From Bin76 sp965204615 (GTDB lineage Bacteria > Actinomycetota > Acidimicrobiia > Spongiisociales > ZC4RG35): DNA of 64,000 nt. Below the pieces are notes generated by a model. The model was not told where the DNA came from. It did not search any database and was given only the letters and a program-made list of their open reading frames with translations. Within the stretch, counting starts at the first letter, position 1, and each line of letters opens with the position of its first letter. The DNA lies in NCBI GenBank assembly GCA_965204615.1, contig OZ242000.1, positions 3,100,001-3,164,000 of the forward strand. Direction: 5' to 3'. This document shows positions 32,745 through 41,313 of this stretch, piece by piece. Made by a program: the position numbers and the translations under genes.

Positions 32745-34106
32745 TCAGAGTTCCAGGAGAGCCTGCTCGACCACCTCCGGCAGGGCGGGGTGGATGTAGT
32801 ACTGGCCGCGGGCCATCTGGTCGACGGTCAGGTCGAAGTGCATGCCCTGGATGAGTTGCTGGATGAGGGTGGGCGACTGCGGGCCGATGATGTGGGCGCC
32901 GATCAGGCGGCGAGTCCCGGCATGGGCGATGACCTTGGCGACGCTGTCGGTGTCCTCCATCGCCCACCCGTAGGCGGTGGCCGCGTACGGCTGGACGTGG
33001 CTGACATAGGGTATCTGCCGGCGGCGGCATTCCTGCTCGGTGAGACCCACGCCGGCGATCTGGGGATAGCCGAACACCGCGTGAGGGATGAACCGGTGGT
33101 CGACGGTTGCCGGACTGTCAGGGTTGCTGAGATTGTGGCGCACCACCCGGGCCTCGTGGTTGGCGACGTGCTTCAACTGCACCGGGTTGGTGATGTCCCC
33201 CAGGGCCCACACCCCTTCCACGTTGGTACGCAGTTGATCGTCGGTGACCAGGAATCCCCGGTCGTCCAGGGCGATCCCTCCCGCCTCCACCTCCAGTTGA
33301 TCGGTGTTCGGTCGCCGCCCGGTCGCCACCAGCAGCTCGTCGCCCCTCACCTCCGAGGACTCGCCGTCCGGGCCCTCCAGGCTGATCACCACTTCGCCGT
33401 TCTCCCGGCGGGCGCCGAGGAGCCTGGTGTGGGTACGCACGTCGAAGCGGCGTGAGTAGGCGGCGGTGAACCGGCTACTGATGTCGTGGTCCTCCCGGCG
33501 CAGGAAGGTGTCGCCCCGCAGCAGGAAGGTCACCTCCGAGCCCAACGCTCCGATCACGCCCCCCAGTTCGGCCGCTATGTAGCCGGCGCCTATCACCAGC
33601 AGTCGCTCGGGCAGGTCGTCGAGACGCATGACCGTGTCCGAGGTGTGGTAGCCACAGTCGGCCAGGCCCGGCACCGGTGGCAGAGTGGGCCGTCCGCCGG
33701 CGGCGATCACTATCCGGTCGGCGGTGATCACCTCGTCGCCGACGGCCACCTGCCTGTGTCCCACGAACCGGCCCGAGCCGGCGTAGACGGTGACATGGGG
33801 GAGGCCTTCCCGGTAGGAGCGTCCCCCCTCGGCGATGGGGTCGATCCGTCCGAAGATCCGGTCCCGTATGGCGGGCCAGTCTGCGCCGTCGAAACGGGTG
33901 TGGACTCCCAGGCGTTCGCTGTCGGCCGCCAACTCCGCCATCTCGGCGGCATACACGAACATCTTGGACGGTATGCAGCCGACGTTGAGACAGGTGCCGC
34001 CGAAAGGGCCTCGCTCCACGACGGCGATCTCCCAGCCGTCGTGTTCGGGTCCGATCACCGAGTTGCCGGATCCGGTACCGATGATCATCAGGTCGAAGTT
34101 GCGCAT
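32745..34106 (-). CDS. mtr: mycothione reductase
   Basis: 453 residues, pyridine nucleotide-disulfide oxidoreductase family. Starts RNFDLMIIGTGSGNSV, characteristic of mycothione reductase rather than of lipoamide dehydrogenase; redox disulfide in GGTCLNVGCIPSKM; NAD(P)H-binding VIGAGYIAAELGG; FAD-binding GVWALGDIT; C-terminal His-Glu pair in YIHPALPEVVEQALLEL. It reduces mycothiol disulfide and keeps the thiol pool reduced, in the cytoplasm. Its presence is the best single sign that the host makes mycothiol. Diverges from the SDR gene. Confidence 0.9.
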   Translation of the reverse strand: MRNFDLMIIGTGSGNSVIGPEHDGWEIAVVERGPFGGTCLNVGCIPSKMFVYAAEMAELAADSERLGVHTRFDGADWPAIRDRIFGRIDPIAEGGRSYREGLPHVTVYAGSGRFVGHRQVAVGDEVITADRIVIAAGGRPTLPPVPGLADCGYHTSDTVMRLDDLPERLLVIGAGYIAAELGGVIGALGSEVTFLLRGDTFLRREDHDISSRFTAAYSRRFDVRTHTRLLGARRENGEVVISLEGPDGESSEVRGDELLVATGRRPNTDQLEVEAGGIALDDRGFLVTDDQLRTNVEGVWALGDITNPVQLKHVANHEARVVRHNLSNPDSPATVDHRFIPHAVFGYPQIAGVGLTEQECRRRQIPYVSHVQPYAATAYGWAMEDTDSVAKVIAHAGTRRLIGAHIIGPQSPTLIQQLIQGMHFDLTVDQMARGQYYIHPALPEVVEQALLEL

Positions 34107-34313
34107 TCTGTGTCCTGTTCCGATGGTTGGGGCCGCGCCGTATAGCCGGTCCGGGCCGAATTGTAGGTTTGCCGGGGGACTGCAACGTCAGGGTTGTCCA
34201 TGGTGGGTGAGAAGCCGGGGGCGGGATGCTGGGCGACGGGTATATTTGGAGCGCCTGTAGGGGAGGAGATGGCCGACGGGTTCTCTTCCCTACCAGGAGA
34301 AACGGAGGAGGCG

Positions 34314-35066
34314 ATGCCGGGCCGGCTCATGGACAAAGTAGCGATCATCACCGGTGGCGCCACCGGAATCGGTCGGGCCGCCTCGGTGCTCTTCGCCCGG
34401 GAGGGCGCCAGGGTGACCGTGGCGGACCGCAACACTCCGGATGGCCGCAGGACGGTGGGGATGGTGGGGGAGGTCGGAGGTGACGCGCTCTTCGTTGAAA
34501 CCGACGTCTCCAAGGCGAACCAGGTCAGCAACATGGTGGAGCAGACCGTCCAGCACTTCGGGAGGCTGGACGTGCTGGTGAACAACGCGGGCGTCGCCAT
34601 CAAGACGCCGCCTCTGGCGGAGGTCCCGGAATTGTTGTGGGACCTGACCCTCGACACCAATCTGCGGGGGGTGTTCCTCTGCACCAAGTACGCCGTCCCG
34701 CACATGATCGGCGGCGGGGGCTCCATCATCAACGTCTCCTCGGGCGCCGGGATGAATCCGACTCCCGGGTCGGTCCCCTATGGTGTCAGCAAAGCCGGGG
34801 TCATCCAGATCACCCTCACCACCAGCGCACAGTACGCCCCCGAAGGGATCCGCTGCAACGTGATCGTCCCGGGGGCGGTCGACACTCCCCAGTCGCGGGG
34901 CACCCGCGGCAGCACCGAGGAGTTCGAGCGCCACGCCACCCGCTACGCGCTGGGGCGGGTCGGCGCTGCCCGGGACATTGCCAATCTCATGGTGTTCCTG
35001 GCCTCGGAGGAGTCCTCCTACATCACCGGGGCCGCCATCAAGATCGACGGCGGCGGCCGGATCTAG
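34314..35066 (+). CDS. short-chain dehydrogenase/reductase (SDR)
   Basis: 250 residues, classical SDR. Cofactor motif TGGATGIGRAAS, VNNAG, catalytic Ser in INVSSGAG, and Tyr-Lys in YGVSKAG; family end YITGAAIKIDGGGRI. VADRN at the end of beta-2 favours NAD over NADP because of the acidic residue. Substrate cannot be told; it resembles 3-oxoacyl-ACP reductase/glucose dehydrogenase-like SDRs. ATG 34314 follows GGAGG; the longer frame from 34194 is not needed. No operon partner. Confidence 0.92.
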   Translation: MPGRLMDKVAIITGGATGIGRAASVLFAREGARVTVADRNTPDGRRTVGMVGEVGGDALFVETDVSKANQVSNMVEQTVQHFGRLDVLVNNAGVAIKTPPLAEVPELLWDLTLDTNLRGVFLCTKYAVPHMIGGGGSIINVSSGAGMNPTPGSVPYGVSKAGVIQITLTTSAQYAPEGIRCNVIVPGAVDTPQSRGTRGSTEEFERHATRYALGRVGAARDIANLMVFLASEESSYITGAAIKIDGGGRI

Positions 35067-35118
35067 GACAATCCGGGACGGAGTCGGCCTTCCGGGCACC
35101 CCTGTCCGTCACGGCTGA

Positions 35119-37392
35119 TCATGACTCTGCCTGTACCTCGAGGGCCGGTGCATCCGTGTCGTGGCTGCCGGGAGAGGCGGCCGCGTGCCGGGAGGGCCAC
35201 CAGTTCCAGCGGCCCAGCAGGGCGACCAGGGCCGGAACTATCAGCGTGCGGGTTATGAAGGTGTCGATCAGCACGCCGACCGCAACCGCGAATCCGAGTT
35301 GCAGGAGGTCCTGGAGCGGAAGGGTCATCAGCGCGGAGAACGTGCCGGCCAGGATGATCCCAGCCGAGGTGATTACCGGGCCGGTGCGGGCCAGGGCATG
35401 GCGGGTCGCTTCCCTGAGCGGGGACCGTCGCGCCTCCTCGCGGATCCGCGACATCAGATAGATGTTGTAGTCGACACTCAGCGCGTTCAGGAAGACGAAC
35501 AGGAAGAACGGCACCGCATACCCGATGCCGGCATGCCCGAGTACCAGGATGAACACCGCAACCGACAGGCCGAGGGTTGCAAAGTAGGTGAAGGCGATCG
35601 TGGCCATGAGGTACAGGGGCGCGATCAGAGAGCGAAGCAGCAGCGCCAGCACCACGCCGATGGCCAGAAGGATCAGGGGCAGCACCACCAGCGAGTCCCG
35701 GTTTGCGGCGGTGCGGGTGTCGTAGGCCTCCGCCGTGTCCCCGCCGATCAGCACGCTTCCGGGGGACAGACCCTGGGTCGAGCCGGTCCGGCGGGCCAGG
35801 GTACGCAGATCGGGCACCACGTCGAGAGCCTCTCGGGAGAACGGGTTCGCCTCCAGCACGACGTCGATGCGGCCGGCGCCCCCGTCGGGGGACACGAACC
35901 GCCGGGTAAGCGACTCCGGCAGCACCGAGGCCGGGGGCCCCTCCATGCCGAGAGGTCTGGTGGGCCCGGAGGCGTTGGCGACGGCCGGGTGCCCGGCGAG
36001 TTCCAGCGTGAGGGCGTCCAACTGCCGGAGGGAGCCCGGATCGAGGGCGTCGGCGCCCGGGGGCAGGGAGACGTAGAGCCGGGTGGGGGAGAGTTCTCCT
36101 GCCGGAAAGCCGCTTCTCAGCAACTCGAAGCTGCGGACCGACTCGGCGCTGTCGGGCAGGCTTTCAAGCTGGTCGTAGTTGGTCCGGTACGGGATCAGGC
36201 CTGCCACCAGAACACCGAGAGCCAGCACCGTGACGGCAAGGGATACGCCCGGACGGCGCAGCACCACCGCGCCCACCCTGCCGTAGACGCTGCGCCGCCA
36301 GTCGGTCCGTTTCACGGCTTCGGCGTCCAGGCGAGGCTGCCTGGGCCAGAAGGCGCGCCTTCCGAAGATGGTCAGCACCGCCGGGATCAGGGTCAGGGCG
36401 GCCAGCATCATCAGGGCCACCGCCAGGGCGATCACCGGGCCGAGCGCCTGGTAGGAACGGAGCGTCGCCAGCCCGAGAGCGACGCAGGCCACCAGGATGG
36501 TGGCGCCCGCCGAGGCGACCGCTCCGCCCACGCCCCGCATGGTGCGTCTCATGGCCTCGTGGCGATCGCCGTGCCTGGTCAGCTCCTCCCGGAAGCGGGC
36601 CGACACGAAGAGCACGTAGTCGGTCCCGGTGCCGAAGAGCACGACAGTCATGATCCCGGTGGTCTGTCCGGAGATCGGAAGGTCGAAACCGAGGGCGAGC
36701 CAGGCGGCTATCCCCCCGGCCAGTTGAAAGACGAGGCCCACGCCCAGGAGGGGGATCACCGCCATGATCGGGGAGCGGTAGATGATGATCAGCAGCACCA
36801 GCACCAGGAGGACCGTCACCAGCAACAGCAGGGTGTCGATCTGAGCGAACACCCCGACCAGGTCCACAACCAACCCGCCGGGTCCTCCCGAGGCGATCTC
36901 GACGCCGGGCAGGTCCAGGGACGCCGAGCGGTCGCGGATGGCCTCCACCGTGTCGAAGAAGGGCTGTTCCGCAGGCTCACCGGCCACTTCGACGAACACG
37001 TACATGGTGGTCCCGTCGGTGGACACCAGGCCGGACCGCGGGCCGGCGGTCGGGTCGGGGCTCAGCACCCGAGTCACGTTGTCCGGCGCGTCCGGACCGG
37101 AGAGCCAGGCCGCGATCGCGGCCGCTCCCCGGTAGGCGTCAGGTCCCAGACCGGCCGGTTCGCGAAACACGATCAGGACGGGCGTGCCGGCCGATGGGAA
37201 TCGCTCCTGTGCGAACTGGTAGGCCCGGGTGGCCTCTGCGTCCCCGGGCAGGAACAGAGCCTGCTCGTTCTCGGTGGCCTCGTTGAGCGCCGGAAGTTGT
37301 GAGATCAACCATCCTGCGGCGATCATCCACACCACCACGGTCACCCACTTGCCGCGGGGACCGGAAGCGAAGTCGGTCAGGCGGCCGAGCAC
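35119..37392 (-). CDS. MMPL/RND-family transporter
   Basis: 757 residues with two similar halves. Each half has one membrane helix, a large extracytoplasmic loop, then five helices: N-terminal WVTVVVWMIAAGWLISQLP, the cluster LLLLVTVLLVLVLLIIIYR, the motif GTGTDYVLFVSARFREEL, and in the second half SVDYNIYLMSRIREEARR, which are the paired GxxxDY-type proton-relay segments of MmpL proteins. It probably exports lipids or other hydrophobic compounds using the proton gradient. It is convergent with the SDR gene and monocistronic. Confidence 0.93.
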   Translation of the reverse strand: MLGRLTDFASGPRGKWVTVVVWMIAAGWLISQLPALNEATENEQALFLPGDAEATRAYQFAQERFPSAGTPVLIVFREPAGLGPDAYRGAAAIAAWLSGPDAPDNVTRVLSPDPTAGPRSGLVSTDGTTMYVFVEVAGEPAEQPFFDTVEAIRDRSASLDLPGVEIASGGPGGLVVDLVGVFAQIDTLLLLVTVLLVLVLLIIIYRSPIMAVIPLLGVGLVFQLAGGIAAWLALGFDLPISGQTTGIMTVVLFGTGTDYVLFVSARFREELTRHGDRHEAMRRTMRGVGGAVASAGATILVACVALGLATLRSYQALGPVIALAVALMMLAALTLIPAVLTIFGRRAFWPRQPRLDAEAVKRTDWRRSVYGRVGAVVLRRPGVSLAVTVLALGVLVAGLIPYRTNYDQLESLPDSAESVRSFELLRSGFPAGELSPTRLYVSLPPGADALDPGSLRQLDALTLELAGHPAVANASGPTRPLGMEGPPASVLPESLTRRFVSPDGGAGRIDVVLEANPFSREALDVVPDLRTLARRTGSTQGLSPGSVLIGGDTAEAYDTRTAANRDSLVVLPLILLAIGVVLALLLRSLIAPLYLMATIAFTYFATLGLSVAVFILVLGHAGIGYAVPFFLFVFLNALSVDYNIYLMSRIREEARRSPLREATRHALARTGPVITSAGIILAGTFSALMTLPLQDLLQLGFAVAVGVLIDTFITRTLIVPALVALLGRWNWWPSRHAAASPGSHDTDAPALEVQAES

Positions 37393-37734
37393 CGTCCACT
37401 CCCGTTCCGGGGGAGGAGGCCGACGGTTGCCGCCTGCCGTCTACAGGGCTCTATCGACACCAAAGATCGGCCTTGGTGAGGTAACCGGTCCTCTGTCATG
37501 CAGGGCAACACCTACTGTGCCTGACAATGTGGGGTAGTGACCTGTAGGTTCTGTAGAGGCATCGGAATGCCCCAAGAGCGTACCGGGGATCGCGTTCCTA
37601 TTGCAGAGACGCTGCGTGCAGAGGCCTCCCGGCGCCGATAGAGGTTTTGGGTGATGCCTGCGAACCGTTGTCGGTGACTGTGGCTTAACCCCTGCGTGGT
37701 CAAATGAAGGCGAAGCGAGAAGCCCCGGTTCTTC
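37393..37734. other. gene-free spacer with an inverted repeat at its right edge
   Basis: 342 bp between the MMPL start and the ABC permease stop. An imperfect inverted repeat (arms 37719-37730 and 37748-37758, GAAGCCCCGGTT against AACCGGGCTTC, 17-nt loop) straddles the permease stop codon and could form a terminator-like hairpin at the end of the transport operon, though no U-run follows. The promoter of the MMPL gene should also lie here. Confidence 0.4.
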
Positions 37735-38553
37735 CTACGTTTCTTCTAACCGGGCTTCAGGCCAGCGTAGGATGGCTCTTTCGATCCATCCGATCAGGTG
37801 GAAGAACACGATGCCCCCCAGGGAGGACAATGCTATGGCCGCAAACATCAGCCTGGTGTCGATCCGGTAGCTTGCCTGCACGATGACGAATCCAATGCCC
37901 CGGTCGGCGCCTGTGAATTCTGCCACTATTGAACCGATCACCGATAGCGTGGCCGCCACTCGTAGACCGGCGAATACGTAGGGAAGCGAGCTGGGAAGCC
38001 GCAGCCTCCAGAAAATCGAGGCCCTGCGCGCCGAAAGCACGTTCATCAGCTCCATCGCCTGGTTGCTAACCGATCGGAGGCCGCGAGTTGTGTTGACCAG
38101 GACCGGGAAGAAGCAGATTATGGCTGCGATCACCACCTTGGGAACCAGTGTGTAGCCGAACCAGATTGTCAGCAAGGGCGCGATGGCGACTATGGGGATT
38201 GTTTGGAGCACTACGGCCCAGGGAAACGCGGCGCGCTCCACCACCCTCACGTGGACGAACACCACTGCCGTCACAAACGCTATGCCGCTCCCAATCAGGA
38301 AGCCCAGCACGGCCTCGAGCATCGTCCATCCCAGGTCGGCTGCGAGCCACCGACCCTCGGCCAGCAACTCAACGAAGATCTCGGTAGGACTCGGGACGAT
38401 GTAGGCCGGTACATCGGCCGCCACTACCACGATCTGCCAGACAGCGAGGGCGAGCAGGGCCAACAAGGCTGCCGGAAGAATCCCCCTTGCCTTGGTGATC
38501 CAGCGTTTGCCGAAATGATCCTCCCCTGTCACATTCAACCTCATGCGGCTCAC
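37735..38553 (-). CDS. ABC transporter permease, NitT/TauT/SsuC type
   Basis: 272 residues with about six membrane helices (ILPAALLALLALAVWQIVVV, WAVVLQTIPIVAIAPLLTIWF, VVIAAIICFFPVLVNTTRGL). The EAA loop contacting the ATPase is VLSARRASIFWRLRLPSSLPYVFAGLRV. Family members import taurine, sulfonates, riboflavin, thiamine precursors and similar compounds. Start taken as GTG 38553, overlapping the ATPase stop as GTGA; ATG 38544 is the alternative. Last gene of the five-gene uptake operon. Confidence 0.92.
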   Translation of the reverse strand: MSRMRLNVTGEDHFGKRWITKARGILPAALLALLALAVWQIVVVAADVPAYIVPSPTEIFVELLAEGRWLAADLGWTMLEAVLGFLIGSGIAFVTAVVFVHVRVVERAAFPWAVVLQTIPIVAIAPLLTIWFGYTLVPKVVIAAIICFFPVLVNTTRGLRSVSNQAMELMNVLSARRASIFWRLRLPSSLPYVFAGLRVAATLSVIGSIVAEFTGADRGIGFVIVQASYRIDTRLMFAAIALSSLGGIVFFHLIGWIERAILRWPEARLEET

Positions 38554-39347
38554 GACGGGTTGTCTGTTTCGAGGAGGGATCGCAGTTGGCTGGCCAGCGA
38601 TCCGAACTCGGGTTCGTAACGCAACTCCAGCGGCCTCGGCCGCGGGAAGGGGACGGCAGCCACTCGTTCGATCCGTCCCGGCCGAGGGCTCAGAACCACG
38701 ACCCGGTCGGAAAGGAATATCGCCTCCTGGATACTGTGAGTGACGAACAGCACGGTGGCTTGTGCCTTGTCCCACACGTCGAGGAGTTGGAGATTCAATC
38801 GGTCCCTGGTGAATTCGTCGAGCGCTCCGAACGGCTCGTCCATCAAGAGAGTCGAAGCCTCGTAGATCAGCGCTCGAGCGATGGCGACCCGCGACTGCAT
38901 TCCGCCCGACATCTGGGCGGGATAGTGCTCTTCGAACCCGGCCAGTCCCACGTCTTGCAGGAGTTGGCGCGCCAGTTGCTCGGTCTTTGGTCCATGGGTC
39001 GGGTTTCGCTTCCCGAGGATCTTGTCAGGAAGGAGCACGTTCGCCAGCGCCCGCAACCACGGGAAAAGCACCGGATTCTGGAAGACGACCCCGAATTCGA
39101 CGTCGCGGCGTGCTTGCTCCGGCGTCTTGCCGTGCACAGAGACAGTCCCGGCCGTTGGTTCGAGCAGTCCCGAAACAACCCGGAGCAAGGTCGACTTGCC
39201 GCATCCCGACGGCCCGACGATCGCCAGGAACTCACCGGCCGGGACTTCCAGGCTTATGTCCTCAAGAGCAACTACGGGATTCTCGCCCCCAAAGGCGACA
39301 CCAACCGAGTCGAGAACGATGCCGGTGCCCACGCTCGGTTGGCTCAT
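38550..39347 (-). CDS. ABC transporter ATP-binding protein
   Basis: 265 residues. Walker A GPSGCGKST, Q-loop FQNPVLFPW, signature MSGGMQSRVAIARAL, Walker B LLMDEPFGALD, and the switch His in VLFVTHSIQEA. Belongs to the SsuB/TauB/ThiZ-like group that pairs with NitT/TauT permeases. Overlaps the nucleoside phosphorylase gene by 4 bp (ATGA) at its 5' end and the permease by 4 bp at its 3' end, so all three are translated as a coupled set and work with the lipoprotein encoded upstream. Confidence 0.94.
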   Translation of the reverse strand: MSQPSVGTGIVLDSVGVAFGGENPVVALEDISLEVPAGEFLAIVGPSGCGKSTLLRVVSGLLEPTAGTVSVHGKTPEQARRDVEFGVVFQNPVLFPWLRALANVLLPDKILGKRNPTHGPKTEQLARQLLQDVGLAGFEEHYPAQMSGGMQSRVAIARALIYEASTLLMDEPFGALDEFTRDRLNLQLLDVWDKAQATVLFVTHSIQEAIFLSDRVVVLSPRPGRIERVAAVPFPRPRPLELRYEPEFGSLASQLRSLLETDNPS

Positions 39348-40126
39348 GCCTCTTGTTTCTTAGCCTCGTACTTCCGGATTCCTTCCAGGGCTACATCGAT
39401 GGCGTTGTGCCATCCGTTGAAGAGTGCCTGATTAACGCCTTCGTAATCTATTTCATCCGGTTCGGTGTAGTTGTATGACACCGCGCATACCGATGCTGCC
39501 TTGAGACCACGGAGGTGGGCTATCGTGAAGATCGCCGCGCTCTCCATCTCAATATTCATTATCCGCTGCCGGATGCGGTTCTTCACCCGATCCTCTGTCT
39601 CTGCATAGAACGCGTCTGCGGAGGCGTTGATGCCAATGAACAGCCCGAAACCGCGTTCTCTGCTCAGCTCCTGGCCGGCTTCGATGAGAGCGGCGGTGAG
39701 GAAGTGATCCGCCACTGCCGGGAATCCGTCATCGACCAGGGCGGCGGTAGTTCCGTCCTCTCGCATGGATGCAACGTTGATGAGGACGTCGCCTTTACGA
39801 ATCCCCGGCACAAAAGCCGCGCTACTCCCCACACGGATGAAGTGGGACACGCCCACGTTTGCCAGTTCCTCGACCGCGATCGAAGCCGAAGGGCATCCGA
39901 TCCCGGTCGACGTGCCGCTCACTCTTACGTCGTGATATTTGCCGGTTACGGTGCGGTACTCGCGGTGGTGGGCAACCTCTGTCGGCTCGTCCAGGTGTTC
40001 TGCAATCAGTGTGATGCGGCCGGGATCTCCGGGCAGAAGCACATAGTCGGCCACGTCCCCGGGTTTGACTCGCAGGTGATACTGCATCTTGCCAACATTC
40101 CCGGATGTGTTGTCAAACAGGTCCAT
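39344..40126 (-). CDS. nucleoside phosphorylase, uridine phosphorylase-like
   Basis: 260 residues of the PNP/UDP family. Phosphate-binding LLPGDPGRI, then GTSTGIGCPSASIAVEEL, IRVGSSAAF, and the nucleoside-binding IMNIEMESAAIFTIAHLRGL all match uridine phosphorylase-like enzymes, which split a nucleoside with phosphate into base and ribose-1-phosphate. AAAGGA precedes ATG 40126. It lies inside an ABC import operon, between the binding protein and the ATPase, so its substrate is probably what the transporter brings in. Base specificity (uracil, another pyrimidine, or a modified base) cannot be assigned. Confidence 0.9.
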   Translation of the reverse strand: MDLFDNTSGNVGKMQYHLRVKPGDVADYVLLPGDPGRITLIAEHLDEPTEVAHHREYRTVTGKYHDVRVSGTSTGIGCPSASIAVEELANVGVSHFIRVGSSAAFVPGIRKGDVLINVASMREDGTTAALVDDGFPAVADHFLTAALIEAGQELSRERGFGLFIGINASADAFYAETEDRVKNRIRQRIMNIEMESAAIFTIAHLRGLKAASVCAVSYNYTEPDEIDYEGVNQALFNGWHNAIDVALEGIRKYEAKKQEA

Positions 40127-40151
40127 ACTCGTCCTTTATTAGAGGGTTATA

Positions 40152-40175
40152 GGGGGCTCCTGGAGTAGAGCCCCC
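40152..40175 (-). terminator. intercistronic stem-loop between binding protein and phosphorylase genes
   Basis: Perfect 8-bp arms GGGGGCTC (40152-40159) and GAGCCCCC (40168-40175) with an 8-nt loop. In the direction of the operon (minus strand) it is followed by UAUAACCCU rather than a U-run, so it is better read as a partial terminator or an mRNA-protecting hairpin that lets the binding protein be made in excess. On the plus strand it is followed by TTTT. Confidence 0.65.
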
Positions 40176-40184
40176 TTTTCGCGA

Positions 40185-41294
40185 TCAGGAGGAGAAGCAC
40201 GCGTCTGTGAACAGACTGTTCACGTCCACGTCAACCGTCAGCCCTCCGTACGCTTGGAGAACCTCGATCACCGTCTGCCACCGCTCCGCCGTCATGAAAC
40301 CCATACCATGCTCAACCGATTCCGGAGTGCGGATGTGAGTTAGCGTGGTGTCGAGGATCATGCGTTCCGTGGCAGCGTCAAGGTTGTCCGGGTCCGAGGC
40401 GACGACAATGTCGGTGGTCTCGTCCGGGTTCTCGTAGGCATATTCCCAGCCTCGAGCGATGGCCCGGACCATTCCACAGACCACCTGTGGATTGTCTTCG
40501 AAGTAACTGCTGGTTGTGAATAGAGCGTTGGCTGAGGTCTCGACGCCATAGTCAAACGGGACCCACACGTTTGTCTCGGCACCTTGCAGGCCGGCTCTGA
40601 TCGGCTCGTTCGTTGCGAAGACAGTGACGATGTCGATGTCCCCTTCGAACAGGGGAGTCAGGTCGAACCCGACCGTCACCTTGTCGAAGGAGTCGAGATC
40701 GATGCCGTTCTTGACCAGCATCGCCTGGGTCAGCATCCACGGGCCGCCTTCCTGAAAGCCGATGGTTGCCCCGGCGAAGTCCTCAAGGGTATCGATTCCA
40801 GAGTCAGCCAGGGCCATCACCGCGCCGGGGTGCTTCTGCAGAAACGCCGCTGCGGTAACCAGCGGGATGTCTTCTGATGCCGCATAGACCAGGGAGTTCA
40901 TGTCGTGAAGGCCAAAAGTGTCGGTCCCGGCAGCCACCAGCGTGATGCTGTTGGTGTCGAACCCTCCGGGATTGATGGTTACGTCGAGTCCTTCATCCGC
41001 GAAGAATCCCTTTTCCAGTGCCACGAGCTCTCCCGCGAACTGGGTTCCAAGGAACCACGGCAGCCGGAGGGACACCGCCACAGGTTCGGGGGCTGCGGTT
41101 GTCTCCGGGGCTGCGGTTGTCTCGGGGGCTGCGGTTGTTTCGGGGGCTGCGGTTGTTTCGGGGGCTGCGGTTGTTTCGGGGGCTGCGGCCGCTGTCGTGG
41201 TCGTGCTGTCATCGTCTGCGCATGCGTTAGCGAGGAGGGCTATCGCGATGAGCAGGGCTACCCAATACCCTGTATTACGTTTGATGTGTCTCAT
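40185..41294 (-). CDS. ABC transporter substrate-binding lipoprotein, NMT1/THI5-like
   Basis: 369 residues. Lipoprotein signal MRHIKRNTGYWVALLIAIAL with lipobox LANAC at about residue 25, so it is anchored outside the membrane. Residues 30-70 are a low-complexity spacer with five exact ETTAAP hexapeptides. The rest is an NMT1/SsuA-type bilobed domain (SLRLPWFLGTQFAGELVALEKGFFADEGLDV, DTFGLHDMNSLVYAA, TIGFQEGGPWMLTQAML). This fold binds planar small molecules such as pyrimidines, flavins and sulfonates. AGGAGAG precedes the start; the regulator gene ends only 19 bp upstream, so it belongs to the same transcript. Confidence 0.92.
   Translation of the reverse strand: MRHIKRNTGYWVALLIAIALLANACADDDSTTTTAAAAPETTAAPETTAAPETTAAPETTAAPETTAAPEPVAVSLRLPWFLGTQFAGELVALEKGFFADEGLDVTINPGGFDTNSITLVAAGTDTFGLHDMNSLVYAASEDIPLVTAAAFLQKHPGAVMALADSGIDTLEDFAGATIGFQEGGPWMLTQAMLVKNGIDLDSFDKVTVGFDLTPLFEGDIDIVTVFATNEPIRAGLQGAETNVWVPFDYGVETSANALFTTSSYFEDNPQVVCGMVRAIARGWEYAYENPDETTDIVVASDPDNLDAATERMILDTTLTHIRTPESVEHGMGFMTAERWQTVIEVLQAYGGLTVDVDVNSLFTDACFSS
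41085..41195. repeat. 18-bp tandem repeats in the lipoprotein spacer
   Basis: Five consecutive 18-bp units encoding ETTAAP; the last few are identical at DNA level, indicating recent in-frame expansion. Only the length of the spacer between lipid anchor and binding domain should be affected. Confidence 0.85.
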
Positions 41295-41313
41295 TTCTGT
41301 CTCTCCTGACGTG

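Noticed and set aside
35161..37302. A 713-codon plus-strand frame opposite the MMPL gene
   Set aside because: Composition is Gly/Arg/His-rich without motifs; the minus strand encodes a complete MMPL transporter, so this is an antisense shadow of high GC.
41085..41195. Short regular repeats as a possible CRISPR array
   Set aside because: The 18-bp units are contiguous without spacers and code in frame for ETTAAP in a lipoprotein stalk.
40127..41300. TPP or FMN riboswitch upstream of the NMT1-type operon
   Set aside because: No conserved riboswitch core sequences were found in the short gaps of the operon or before the regulator gene, whose transcript is nearly leaderless.
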